From the IMG/VR virus record IMGVR_UViG_3300026076_000078, positions 1 through 22,157 of that record: a stretch of 22,157 nt of DNA. One strand, given 5' to 3'. This document shows positions 14,628 to 21,640 of the stretch, one piece after another. The notes beneath the pieces were generated by a model, which was not told the DNA's origin, searched no databases, and saw nothing but the letters and a program-made list of their open reading frames with translations. This stretch comes from a virus. The translations under genes and the position numbers were made by a program. The stretch's first letter is position 1. Each line of letters begins with the position of its first letter.

Positions 14628-16952
14628 CTATACCACTATCCCCAAAACATCTACTTTAGCTGGATCTATCATAAAAGAAGGTCTCAGAGTAAATTGAGGA
14701 ATTTCATTACCACCTGCGTCTGCTTCTTGATCTTGTTGTTGCTGTTCATTAACTGCTTGCTCATATGCAACTACAGTATTCTTTTTCTCCTTAGGTTTTA
14801 CTTCATACTTATCAGTATTGACCATTGCATCAACATTACTACTGATTGGTCCTAAGATCCCACTACTACCACCTTTACTACCACCTTCTTTTTTACCACC
14901 ACCAAACAATCCACCAACAGCACCTGCAGTTTTTCTTATCAATCCACCACCACTTTTTTTATCAAAGTCAAATAGATTACCCGTAAGTTGATCAGCAGTA
15001 CCACCAACAACACGTTTAAGTCCACCAAATAATCCACCACCTTTTTTCTTTTCCGTTACTGGAGTCTGTGTTGGTGTGGAAGTGCCTCCCCGACTTGCTA
15101 TTATTTGACTCTGGATTGCATGTATTTCGGCTCCAATTTCATTCCATCTCTTCCTATCCTTTCTTGATAATTTACCATCAGGTCCTCTGTCCATAGCATC
15201 TCTCTCATTTCGTAACTTTTCAAGTTGTGCCATTGGTCGATTATCAAAAGCTTCTGCCATAGCATTTGCTCTCTCTTGAGTCATTGGTTGCCCACCACCT
15301 TGCAATCCTTGAACTAACCCACCACTCATAAAATGCTGAACCAAACCACCACCAGTATATCCCATTTTATTCATCTGTCTTGCTCTATCCTCTGCTGATA
15401 TTCCTGCCTTTGCTGCTGCACTAGTAGTATCTGCTTGTGCTCTTAAGAATAATCTATTTGCTGCTGTGCCTGGAATATCTTTATTAATATCAAATGCCAT
15501 ATCTCCCTTGAAGTTAGGATTATCCAGTGTCTGACTTCTAATAAAAGTCATCTTCTGAAACAATGCTTGCGAAGCTTCTGGTGGTATCTCTTCATTACTC
15601 TGTACCATCCCCACTGAATTATTAAAAGCAGATTCACTTTGATTAGCAATGAACTCACCAAAGTTTGGCATCTTTCCATCCCTATCCATTTTTAATTTTA
15701 TACCGTTATAAGCATCAGGATTCTCATCTACTGCTGCATTCTGTTGCTCCATGAACTGTTTGAGAAAAGGAGAAACTACTTTTACAAACTCCTTTTGATG
15801 TTCAGGATTATCATAATCAAAATCCTCTCGTAATCCAAAATCTGCAGCAGTAGGAGTAGTAGGATCTCCACCATCAGCAAATCCTTTACGTTTTTTATCT
15901 GGCATCAATACTGGAATATTAGTTCCACCAGCAGCAGCATTCATTCCTTCAAGAGTATCCACTCCATATTCCTGAACTGCTCCCTTACTCATCACAAACT
16001 CACCAGGAGTTAGCATTGCAGGGACTGTATCCTTATTACCAGATCCAGGAACTGTTCCACCCTTATTCATTTGAAGTGGTTCTTGCTGATCATCACCACC
16101 TTGCATTCTACCTATACCATATCCAACTCCACCAGCAAGTGCGAGAGGAGCAGCAACTTTAGCAATCGCACCTATTTTTCCACCACCAGGAATCATCTTC
16201 ATAAATTTAGCAGACTTTAAAGCCACAATAGCTTTACCCATTGCAGGAATAAACCACATAATGGTTTTAATTAACCCTGCAACTAATCCACCAAATCCTG
16301 TTCCAAATAGTAACACTGCAGCAGTCAGAGCAGGCCACCAGTCCTTCACAAATCTAACTAAAGTTATTATCTTTCCTTGATTGGCTGGATTACCAAACCA
16401 ATCTATAAAATTCATCAAGATTTTTCCTAAGAAAAGTGTTTTTATAAAATTAAGTATCTTACTCCATATACTCATCACAGGTTTTATAATTGGATCTGCG
16501 AATTTTTGAAGAAGTTTTGGTTTCTCTAATTTTTTCTCTTGACTCGCACGATCTTTCTCCTCACGCTCCCTTCGCATACTTTCAGCAACACCTTTGTCAT
16601 TATCTTGCTGCTGAATCAAAGTATCTCTAATCGAATCAACAGTAGAAGCAATGGACTGAAGAGATTCCAATAAAGGACTCCCCATTTGCTGTGATTTATC
16701 CTGCTCTACCTCTGATTTTAATTGTTTATCTACATTCTGTTTACGAAGTTTGACGATGTTCTTTAATAAAGTAATCTTCTTTTCATTTGCAGTAACTCTT
16801 CCCTCTATATTATCGCTAGACTCTTTACTGGTTCCTTTCTTAAATGAATCGGCAGTTATAGTTGACCTCTTAACATTAAGCCCACCAAGTTTTTCCTTTT
16901 CATTCTTTAAAAAGGAAGATCCTTGTATTAATTGTTGGCGAGATTTAGCCAT
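14628..16952 (-). CDS. Tape-measure-like tail protein
   Basis: A 774-residue protein. Residues 48-147 are charged and probably coiled-coil. Residues 160-240 are hydrophobic, with FIKTLFLGKILMNFIDW and later LTAAVLLFGTGFGGLVAG, then a Gly/Ala helix to 281. Residues 296-330 carry KGGTVPGSGNKDTVPAMLTP, GEFVMSKGAVQEYG, a motif common in phage tail tape-measure proteins. Further GGGLVQHFMSGGLVQ repeats lie at 535-553, a charged helix at 555-620 and Gly-rich loops to 700. The end (PSFMIDPAKVDVLGIVV) matches C-termini I recall from marine T4-like tail proteins. Its ATG overlaps the last codons of the 61-residue frame by 8 nt, so translation is coupled to the chaperone-like gene, as in other tail operons where the chaperone precedes the tape measure. 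Confidence 0.7.
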   Translation of the reverse strand: MAKSRQQLIQGSSFLKNEKEKLGGLNVKRSTITADSFKKGTSKESSDNIEGRVTANEKKITLLKNIVKLRKQNVDKQLKSEVEQDKSQQMGSPLLESLQSIASTVDSIRDTLIQQQDNDKGVAESMRREREEKDRASQEKKLEKPKLLQKFADPIIKPVMSIWSKILNFIKTLFLGKILMNFIDWFGNPANQGKIITLVRFVKDWWPALTAAVLLFGTGFGGLVAGLIKTIMWFIPAMGKAIVALKSAKFMKMIPGGGKIGAIAKVAAPLALAGGVGYGIGRMQGGDDQQEPLQMNKGGTVPGSGNKDTVPAMLTPGEFVMSKGAVQEYGVDTLEGMNAAAGGTNIPVLMPDKKRKGFADGGDPTTPTAADFGLREDFDYDNPEHQKEFVKVVSPFLKQFMEQQNAAVDENPDAYNGIKLKMDRDGKMPNFGEFIANQSESAFNNSVGMVQSNEEIPPEASQALFQKMTFIRSQTLDNPNFKGDMAFDINKDIPGTAANRLFLRAQADTTSAAAKAGISAEDRARQMNKMGYTGGGLVQHFMSGGLVQGLQGGGQPMTQERANAMAEAFDNRPMAQLEKLRNERDAMDRGPDGKLSRKDRKRWNEIGAEIHAIQSQIIASRGGTSTPTQTPVTEKKKGGGLFGGLKRVVGGTADQLTGNLFDFDKKSGGGLIRKTAGAVGGLFGGGKKEGGSKGGSSGILGPISSNVDAMVNTDKYEVKPKEKKNTVVAYEQAVNEQQQQDQEADAGGNEIPQFTLRPSFMIDPAKVDVLGIVV

Positions 16953-17130
16953 ACTTAGATTGCTGTTGTTTGTTTTTTAATTCTTCCTCTTCAAGATGCT
17001 GTCGAAGAAGACCCACATAGATGTCTCGTTCCCAAGGCATCATATTTTCAATCTCTGTTAAGCTATATTTATGGTACTGCATCAAGGCAAAATTCACTCG
17101 GAAATAAGATTCCAAGTTCATATATGCCAT
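16945..17130 (-). CDS. Downstream frame of tail-assembly chaperone (probable gp26 -1 frameshift extension)
   Basis: A 61-residue frame, helical and charged, with SLTEIENMMPWERDIYVGLL and then LEEEELKNKQQQ. The MPWxRD/E-x-Y pattern recalls the distal domain of phage tail-assembly chaperones (the T part of lambda gpGT). It could correspond in position to T4 gp51, but sequence similarity to gp51 cannot be claimed. Its first ATG lies 2 nt past the gp26 stop and has no Shine-Dalgarno sequence. The frame is open back through the end of gp26, and a -1 slip on T TTT TTC there reads into it with three linking residues (Arg-Ile-Gly). It may therefore be made mainly as a fusion of about 302 residues (238 + 3 + 61). 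Stand-alone translation by coupling to the gp26 stop remains possible. Confidence 0.7.
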   Translation of the reverse strand: MAYMNLESYFRVNFALMQYHKYSLTEIENMMPWERDIYVGLLRQHLEEEELKNKQQQSKYG

Positions 17131-17132
17131 GC

Positions 17133-17852
17133 CTATGCGAAAAAAGACGCTAAGCCCTCCAGTACCACTTCACTTTCAACTTTTGTTTTAGGATTAGTAA
17201 CTTTAATAGTATGAGATAATTTAGGCATAGTCTCAAAGAACTTTTCAATATCCTTAAACTGTGATGAATTCATTGACTCAAGAAATTCTTTTACTTCTTT
17301 CTTAGTACAATCAGCAGTTGCCCAAACTTCTTCTTCATTATAAATCTTATCGATACAAGTACCAATCAACTCAAAAGATTGTTCCATTTGATTTCCATCA
17401 TTAAAATCAAAATTGTTCTTGATAAACTCATCTAAAGAAGGATATTTAAGTTCCATCATCAAATTATCATCTAACTTAATTTGTTTATTATGTTCATCAT
17501 TTATCTGAACTTTAATATCATCAACATCAATAGTAATTGGAACCTCAGTCTCCTTATCATCAGGACAAATAATCCTAAGTTCTAATTCTTCTCCAACAGA
17601 TTTACCACGAATATGAAGAAATAGAAATTCAATATCAAATGTAGGAAGAGTTTCTACTTTAATTCCTTTAGTAAGAACACAACTTTTAAGAACAGATTTA
17701 ATTGCTGTTGTGATCTGCTTGGTATCTTCACTCTCCAATGCAAGCACTAAAAGTTTTTCTTCTTTAACAAGGAAAGGTCTATATTTAACAGACTGACCTG
17801 TTGATGGTAACTCCAACTCATAAGTCGGAGTAGCAATTTTTGGTAAAGGCAT
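17133..17852 (-). CDS. gp26: Baseplate hub subunit gp26 (T4 baseplate family), likely chaperone
   Basis: A 239-residue homologue of T4 gp26 (208 residues), Pfam T4_baseplate type. Motifs seen are KYRPFLVKEEKLLVLALES (residues 23-41), AIKSVLKSCV (50-59), LPTFDIEFLFLHIRGKSVG (69-87), and a helical C-terminal half with PSLDEFIKNN. In T4, gp26 is needed for hub assembly. Its family also resembles the first partner of tail-assembly chaperone pairs, which fits the slippery heptamer two codons before the stop (17145-17139) and the following 61-residue frame. The start has TTAGGA 5 nt upstream, with a late-promoter-like CTAAATA 27 nt upstream. It opens the gp26-to-gp27 transcription unit. Identity is fairly certain. 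Confidence 0.85.
   Translation of the reverse strand: MPLPKIATPTYELELPSTGQSVKYRPFLVKEEKLLVLALESEDTKQITTAIKSVLKSCVLTKGIKVETLPTFDIEFLFLHIRGKSVGEELELRIICPDDKETEVPITIDVDDIKVQINDEHNKQIKLDDNLMMELKYPSLDEFIKNNFDFNDGNQMEQSFELIGTCIDKIYNEEEVWATADCTKKEVKEFLESMNSSQFKDIEKFFETMPKLSHTIKVTNPKTKVESEVVLEGLASFFA
17139..17160 (-). promoter_or_regulatory. Programmed -1 frameshift site (slippery T TTT TTC with upstream SD-like GGAGGG)
   Basis: In the gp26 frame the codons are TCT TTT TTC GCA TAG. The heptamer T_TTT_TTC (17145-17139) has the X_XXY_YYZ form in the correct phase. GGAGGG (17160-17155) lies 9 nt upstream, close to the spacing of the stimulatory Shine-Dalgarno sequence in E. coli dnaX. A -1 slip continues as CGC ATA GGC ATG, which is the 61-residue frame. 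No strong downstream hairpin was evident by eye. Confidence 0.72.
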
Positions 17853-17879
17853 AATATCCTAATACAATTCAGTGTACTT

Positions 17880-17886
17880 TATTTAG
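17880..17886 (-). promoter_or_regulatory. Late-promoter-like element CTAAATA before gp26
   Basis: CTAAATA on the minus strand, 27 nt before the gp26 ATG and inside the 41-nt gap between the tube-like gene and gp26. It resembles the T4 late TATAAATA, and its spacing matches the other elements in this window. Confidence 0.55.
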
Positions 17887-17893
17887 AGGGGTT

Positions 17894-18670
17894 TTATTGA
17901 TCTCCTATAAAGTTACCATTCTCATCATAAAAACTTATAGAATCAATTTGTTCCTGAGTTATTACTTTATTTTTTTCAGCATTAAATTCTGATAACCCTG
18001 TGGGATCTATGGCAAAATTTTTACTTGGAGCAGAACCTTGTGCTCCTGATATTCCTTGTACAATATACCTAATATATGTCAAAGATACAGTGCATCTTAA
18101 TAAATCTGACCCATTATAGGTAACAGGCATTGCGGTTATATTTCTTGGAAAACTCTTTAGGAATTCATACTTTAATCTTTGTTTATAATCTCTTTCAAAT
18201 TTAGTAACTGTTAATCCCGTAGCAGTATAACCTGCTGTTCCATCAGGATATCTCATTCTATAAAAATAATTATTCGATCTCACCTCCTTTTCTGATCCTT
18301 GTGGTCCATATTGTTCTCCTGTAATATATGCCATCCATGTTTCAAAAACTCTAATTGGTAAATAATCTTTCGCATCTACATAGAATGTTAAATCTATTAC
18401 TTCATCAAATACCCTTCTATATGCATGTCTCTCAGTAACACCTGTAAAATTATTATTAATTTCCGTTGTGGCTAAGGAACTTCCAGGAAGTGTTGCTTCA
18501 GAACACAATAAATGAAGTTGCTCTTGATGGGGGTTTTGGGAATAACCAAATGCATCACTCATTACCTTATCAAATCCAGGAGGCAATCCAATAGTCACCT
18601 CATAATGAGATGTCAATGCTGGACGCAATAGATTAGATTTAATCGCAGCTATGTTTTTTACAGAAGGCAT
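17894..18670 (-). CDS. Tail-tube-like baseplate protein (possible gp54-type tube initiator)
   Basis: A 258-residue protein with the look of the gp19/gp48/gp54 tail-tube fold: an N-terminal SNLLRPALTSHYEVTIGLPP, then LHLLCSEATLPGSSLATTEI (the loop typical of tube proteins), AYRRVFDEVIDLTFYVD, FETWMAYITG and YEFLKSFPRNITAMPVTY before a final strand LTYIRYIV. T4 gp54 (320 residues) starts tube polymerisation on gp48, and the gp48 gene lies just across the divergent promoter. That pairing favours a gp54-like role, but a distinct tube-related baseplate protein is possible. The gene is divergent from gp4. Its ATG has no good Shine-Dalgarno sequence. A TATAAT lies 25 nt upstream. Confidence 0.6.
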   Translation of the reverse strand: MPSVKNIAAIKSNLLRPALTSHYEVTIGLPPGFDKVMSDAFGYSQNPHQEQLHLLCSEATLPGSSLATTEINNNFTGVTERHAYRRVFDEVIDLTFYVDAKDYLPIRVFETWMAYITGEQYGPQGSEKEVRSNNYFYRMRYPDGTAGYTATGLTVTKFERDYKQRLKYEFLKSFPRNITAMPVTYNGSDLLRCTVSLTYIRYIVQGISGAQGSAPSKNFAIDPTGLSEFNAEKNKVITQEQIDSISFYDENGNFIGDQ

Positions 18671-18702
18671 TTATAAATACTTTTTGACCTTATATATTAT
18701 AT
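18671..18702. promoter_or_regulatory. Divergent promoter region between the minus and plus late clusters
   Basis: A 32-bp AT-rich spacer between oppositely transcribed genes. On the plus strand, a full T4 late consensus TATAAATA at 18672-18679 lies 23 nt before the gp4 ATG. On the minus strand, TATAAT (18701-18696), continuing into ATATAAGG, lies 25 nt before the ATG of the tube-like gene, without a recognisable -35. The two clusters thus seem to start back to back with overlapping control DNA. Confidence 0.65.
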
Positions 18703-19152
18703 ATGGCTGAAAGTAAGAAAAGTCTTTACAAACCTAAATTTCCCAAGAAATATAAGGGTGATATATCTAATATCATATGCCGTAGTAGTTGGGAGAATAA
18801 ATTTTGCAGTTGGTGTGACTTAAATGATAACATTCTAGAGTGGGGAAGTGAAGAATTCTTTATACCATACCGTGCTCCTGATGGTAAGACCCGTCGTTAC
18901 TATCCAGACTTTATCATTAAGGTAAAGGAAAGCACTGGTCAAGTGAAAACATATGTAATTGAAGTTAAACCTGCCAAGCAAACAAAACCACCTAAACCAA
19001 GAAAAAAAGTGACTCAATCATATATCTACGAATGTAAAACCTATGCTACTAACCAAGCCAAATGGAAAGCAGCAGATGAATGGTGTAAAGATAAGAGAGT
19101 TGAATTTAAAATCATCACAGAAAAAGAATTAGGTATCCATCATGGTAGATAG
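18703..19152 (+). CDS. gp4: Head completion nuclease gp4
   Basis: A 149-residue homologue of T4 gp4 (150 residues; also called gp50/65), which finishes filled heads before tail joining and has a PD-(D/E)XK nuclease-like fold related to TnsA. The sequence shows SSWENKF (Glu31), RYYPDF (Pro68-Asp69) and YVIEVKP (Glu87-x-Lys89). Together these form a complete E...PD...ExK arrangement, so the active site appears intact. The Lys/Pro-rich segment after it (KQTKPPKPRKK) could contact DNA. It is the first gene of the plus-strand unit, with a TATAAATA element 23 nt upstream, and its end overlaps the next gene by 11 nt. Identity is confident. Confidence 0.88.
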   Translation: MAESKKSLYKPKFPKKYKGDISNIICRSSWENKFCSWCDLNDNILEWGSEEFFIPYRAPDGKTRRYYPDFIIKVKESTGQVKTYVIEVKPAKQTKPPKPRKKVTQSYIYECKTYATNQAKWKAADEWCKDKRVEFKIITEKELGIHHGR

Positions 19153-19543
19153 TTTTGGATTTAATGATGGGATAGAACAACAACAAGAAAACAATAGAAT
19201 CAGACAATATCTCAGTGATTTAAACAATAAAACCAATGATCCAGAAGAAATGATGCTAGAGATCATGGAGGTTCTTAATCAAACTGTAGAACCTATCCCT
19301 GAAGTAGGAAAGTTCTATACCTTTGTTTATAATGCCAAGACTCCTGGCGAAACTTATGATCAACATCCTTTGATTGCTTGTACTTCACTAGAGAGATGGG
19401 GATTCCGTGGTCTTAACTTTCATTGGCAAAAATATAGGAACTATACATGGGAAGAACTAGCAGGACAACTATATGTGGTGCAATATAATGAACTCGATGA
19501 CCTTCTTGCCATACCTTATGCTAAATTCCTCCTAAATAACTAA
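19142..19543 (+). CDS. Conserved hypothetical protein between gp4 and gp48
   Basis: A 133-residue protein starting inside the gp4 gene (11-nt overlap), with TTAGG about 9 nt upstream of its ATG. The first 55 residues are polar and helical (NRIRQYLSDLNN, EEMMLEIMEVLNQ). The second half is a compact beta domain with KFYTFVYNAKTPGETYDQHP, WGFRGLNFHWQKYRNYTWEE and LYVVQYNELDDLL. I recall a similar P-L-I ... G-x-N-F-H-W layout in proteins of unknown function from other T4-like phages. In T4, gp4 is followed directly by gp53, so this gene and gp48 are placed differently here. A structural or head-tail joining role is inferred from position only. Confidence 0.7.
   Translation: MVDSFGFNDGIEQQQENNRIRQYLSDLNNKTNDPEEMMLEIMEVLNQTVEPIPEVGKFYTFVYNAKTPGETYDQHPLIACTSLERWGFRGLNFHWQKYRNYTWEELAGQLYVVQYNELDDLLAIPYAKFLLNN
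19532..19538 (+). promoter_or_regulatory. Late-promoter-like element CTAAATA before gp48
   Basis: CTAAATA on the plus strand, within the last codons of the 133-residue gene and 19 nt before the gp48 ATG. It resembles the T4 late TATAAATA and may give gp48-gp53 extra transcription. Confidence 0.45.
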
Positions 19544-19557
19544 AAAATAATATCCAA

Positions 19558-20967
19558 ATGTCTAGTTTACCTGTTGGTACACAACTATATCAAAGCAGCC
19601 AAGCACAATCAAGTTTTACAATACCTGGAGGGGGTAATGAAAAGTATTGGATGAAAGTAGCTAAAAGTGGTCCTAATAAAGGTAAAATAGAATTATGGAA
19701 TTCACAAATTCTTGATGATCGTCGCATTGGTGTATTGGATTCTAAAACAGGAAAGTGGGATTTTAATGAAGCACCATTAGGTATAGGAGTTGGACATATA
19801 AAAGTAAATGGAAAAAGAGTAAATGAAATGGAGCTTTTAACAAATCAAAATGTTAACGGACAAAGTGTACCCAAATTTATTATAGATAAAGCTCAACAAT
19901 TAATAATTCAAGACGAACTCCAAGAGAATCCTGGAGATGTAGATGAAGCAAGGAAAACAGCTGAAGAAACAGTACCACAAAATGAAGCTCTCAATAGTGA
20001 GAAAGATAATTTAACTAGTGAATTAAATAAAAAAGGAACTGTTGATAGTGCTGAAACAAGAAGAAAGTTTGGTACTTTCGTATATCCTGAAACCCTCAGA
20101 CAAGATGATCAAGATGTTATTAAATTTACCATACTAGAATATAAACCTAAAGGATTTAAAGCAAGAGCAAATAAACTAGATTTCTTTGGTGAGAGAAGTA
20201 TAATGAAAGATAGAACATCAGTTGGAACAATAGTACTTCCTATTCCTGCTAACATAGGTGATGCTAATTCATGTGATTGGGGTGAGGACTCTATGAATGC
20301 TGTTCAAGCAGCAATGGCTAATATTGGTATAAATTTTCTTACAGGGGCAGACATAGCTGGTACAATAACAGATACTGCAAAAGGAGTACAAGCCAATAAA
20401 GAATCGGTTAAAGACGCTTTAGGATCTGCTGTTGTTGAAGCAGCAACAGGGGCTAGTGCAGGAGCACTTCTTTCCAGATCAAAAGGTGTAATAATGAATC
20501 CAAATATGGAATTATTATTTAAGAAACCTCAACTCAGACCATTTAACTTTACATTTAAGTTAGCTCCTCGTAATCATCAAGAAGCAATGACAGTAATCAA
20601 TATCATCAGAACATTCAAACAATCCATGGCTCCAATAAGAAGTCAATCCAATCTATTCTTAAAGACTCCCCATACATATCGCCTCCAATATATGTCAAGG
20701 GGGAAAGTTCATCCATTTCTAAACATGTTTAAAGAATGTGCTCTTACAAATCTGTCAATGAAATATACACCCGATGGTAACTATGCTACATATGAAGATG
20801 GTGTTATGAGTTCATATGAAATGACTATGCAATTTAAAGAACTCGAGCCAGTATTCAATGATGATTATGAGCAAAGTAGTTCCTCATCAATAGGGGAGGA
20901 TACTGATATGGATTGGGATACTGCTGATGCAGGTAAAGGAAGAATGACAACTAAAATAGGTTACTAA
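19558..20967 (+). CDS. gp48: Baseplate tail tube cap gp48
   Basis: A 469-residue homologue of T4 gp48 (364 residues), which caps the baseplate hub and is the platform for tube assembly. Supporting blocks are FVYPETLRQDDQDVIKFTIL (residues 174-193), SVGTIVLPIPANIGDANSCDW (from 221), NMELLFKKPQLRPFNFTFKL (316-335), the helix QEAMTVINIIRTFKQSMAP (341-359) and a tube-fold C-terminus with NLSMKYTPDGNYATYEDG and SYEMTMQFKELEPVF (to 433). The first 160 residues, including a beta stretch WMKVAKSGPNKGKIELWN and a Glu-rich helix, are an extension relative to T4. An Ala/Gly-rich helix region (246-305) separates the core parts. The tail 439-469 is Ser/Asp-rich. It is followed after one base by gp53. Confidence 0.85.
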   Translation: MSSLPVGTQLYQSSQAQSSFTIPGGGNEKYWMKVAKSGPNKGKIELWNSQILDDRRIGVLDSKTGKWDFNEAPLGIGVGHIKVNGKRVNEMELLTNQNVNGQSVPKFIIDKAQQLIIQDELQENPGDVDEARKTAEETVPQNEALNSEKDNLTSELNKKGTVDSAETRRKFGTFVYPETLRQDDQDVIKFTILEYKPKGFKARANKLDFFGERSIMKDRTSVGTIVLPIPANIGDANSCDWGEDSMNAVQAAMANIGINFLTGADIAGTITDTAKGVQANKESVKDALGSAVVEAATGASAGALLSRSKGVIMNPNMELLFKKPQLRPFNFTFKLAPRNHQEAMTVINIIRTFKQSMAPIRSQSNLFLKTPHTYRLQYMSRGKVHPFLNMFKECALTNLSMKYTPDGNYATYEDGVMSSYEMTMQFKELEPVFNDDYEQSSSSSIGEDTDMDWDTADAGKGRMTTKIGY

Positions 20968-20968
20968 C

Positions 20969-21640
20969 ATGTCAAATTATTTTAAACAAGTTCCAAACTT
21001 AGAGTATGTCAGTAGACTTCCTAATGCTAAAATATCTGACTATATCACTGTCAAGAATCTTTTTAAAAGAGGAACCTTAGCAGATGATATATTTCAAGAT
21101 TTAACTATCTTTACCAAATATGAAATCAAAGGTGATGATAGACCTGATAATGTTGCAAATAAAGTTTATGAAGACCCTGATTTAGATTGGGTGATTCTTC
21201 TCACTAATAATATTATTAACATACAAAGTGAATGGCCAATGCCTCAAAGAGATTTTGATAGATATCTACTAGACAAATATGAAACCTATGAAAAACTTAA
21301 TGAGGTTCATCATTACGAAACACTAGAATGTAAAAACCTTGTGGGTGCAGTTGTTGTACCAAAAGGGTTATGGGTAGAATCAGATTACTCTGTCACCTAT
21401 TATGATTGGTATGCAGGAGCAGAAATGACCAAATCATCTTCCGATATAGTAGTTCCAGTAACCAACTATGAATATGAAGACAATTTAGAAAATGAAAAAA
21501 GAAATATTTACTTACTTAAAGCGAGATATTTAAACATTATAAAAGATGATCTAAAAGAAATGATGCAATATAAAAAGGGTTCTACCCAATACTTGGATAA
21601 AACCCTCAAGATTGCAGAGAATATTAGATTATATCAATAA
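20969..21640 (+). CDS. gp53: Baseplate wedge protein gp53
   Basis: A 223-residue homologue of T4 gp53 (196 residues), a wedge subunit that locks wedges around the hub. Evidence is SNYFKQVPNLEYVSRLPNA at the N-terminus, KNLFKRGTLADDIFQDLTIF (residues 29-48), and YEDPDLDWVILLTNNIINI with EWPMPQRDFDRYLLDKYE, all typical of the family. The C-terminal part (150-223) is charged and helical. The start is one base after the gp48 stop (TAA-C-ATG), so translation is probably coupled. The TAA stop ends at the base immediately next to the stop of the oppositely transcribed gp32 gene, leaving no spacer for a terminator. Confidence 0.88.
   Translation: MSNYFKQVPNLEYVSRLPNAKISDYITVKNLFKRGTLADDIFQDLTIFTKYEIKGDDRPDNVANKVYEDPDLDWVILLTNNIINIQSEWPMPQRDFDRYLLDKYETYEKLNEVHHYETLECKNLVGAVVVPKGLWVESDYSVTYYDWYAGAEMTKSSSDIVVPVTNYEYEDNLENEKRNIYLLKARYLNIIKDDLKEMMQYKKGSTQYLDKTLKIAENIRLYQ

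Noticed and set aside
18835-19017. A 60-codon minus-strand frame opposite gp4, and short minus-strand frames at 4953-5138, 11332-11520 and 12448-12630
   Set aside because: These overlap conserved genes in other frames, with no start signals or recognisable sequence.
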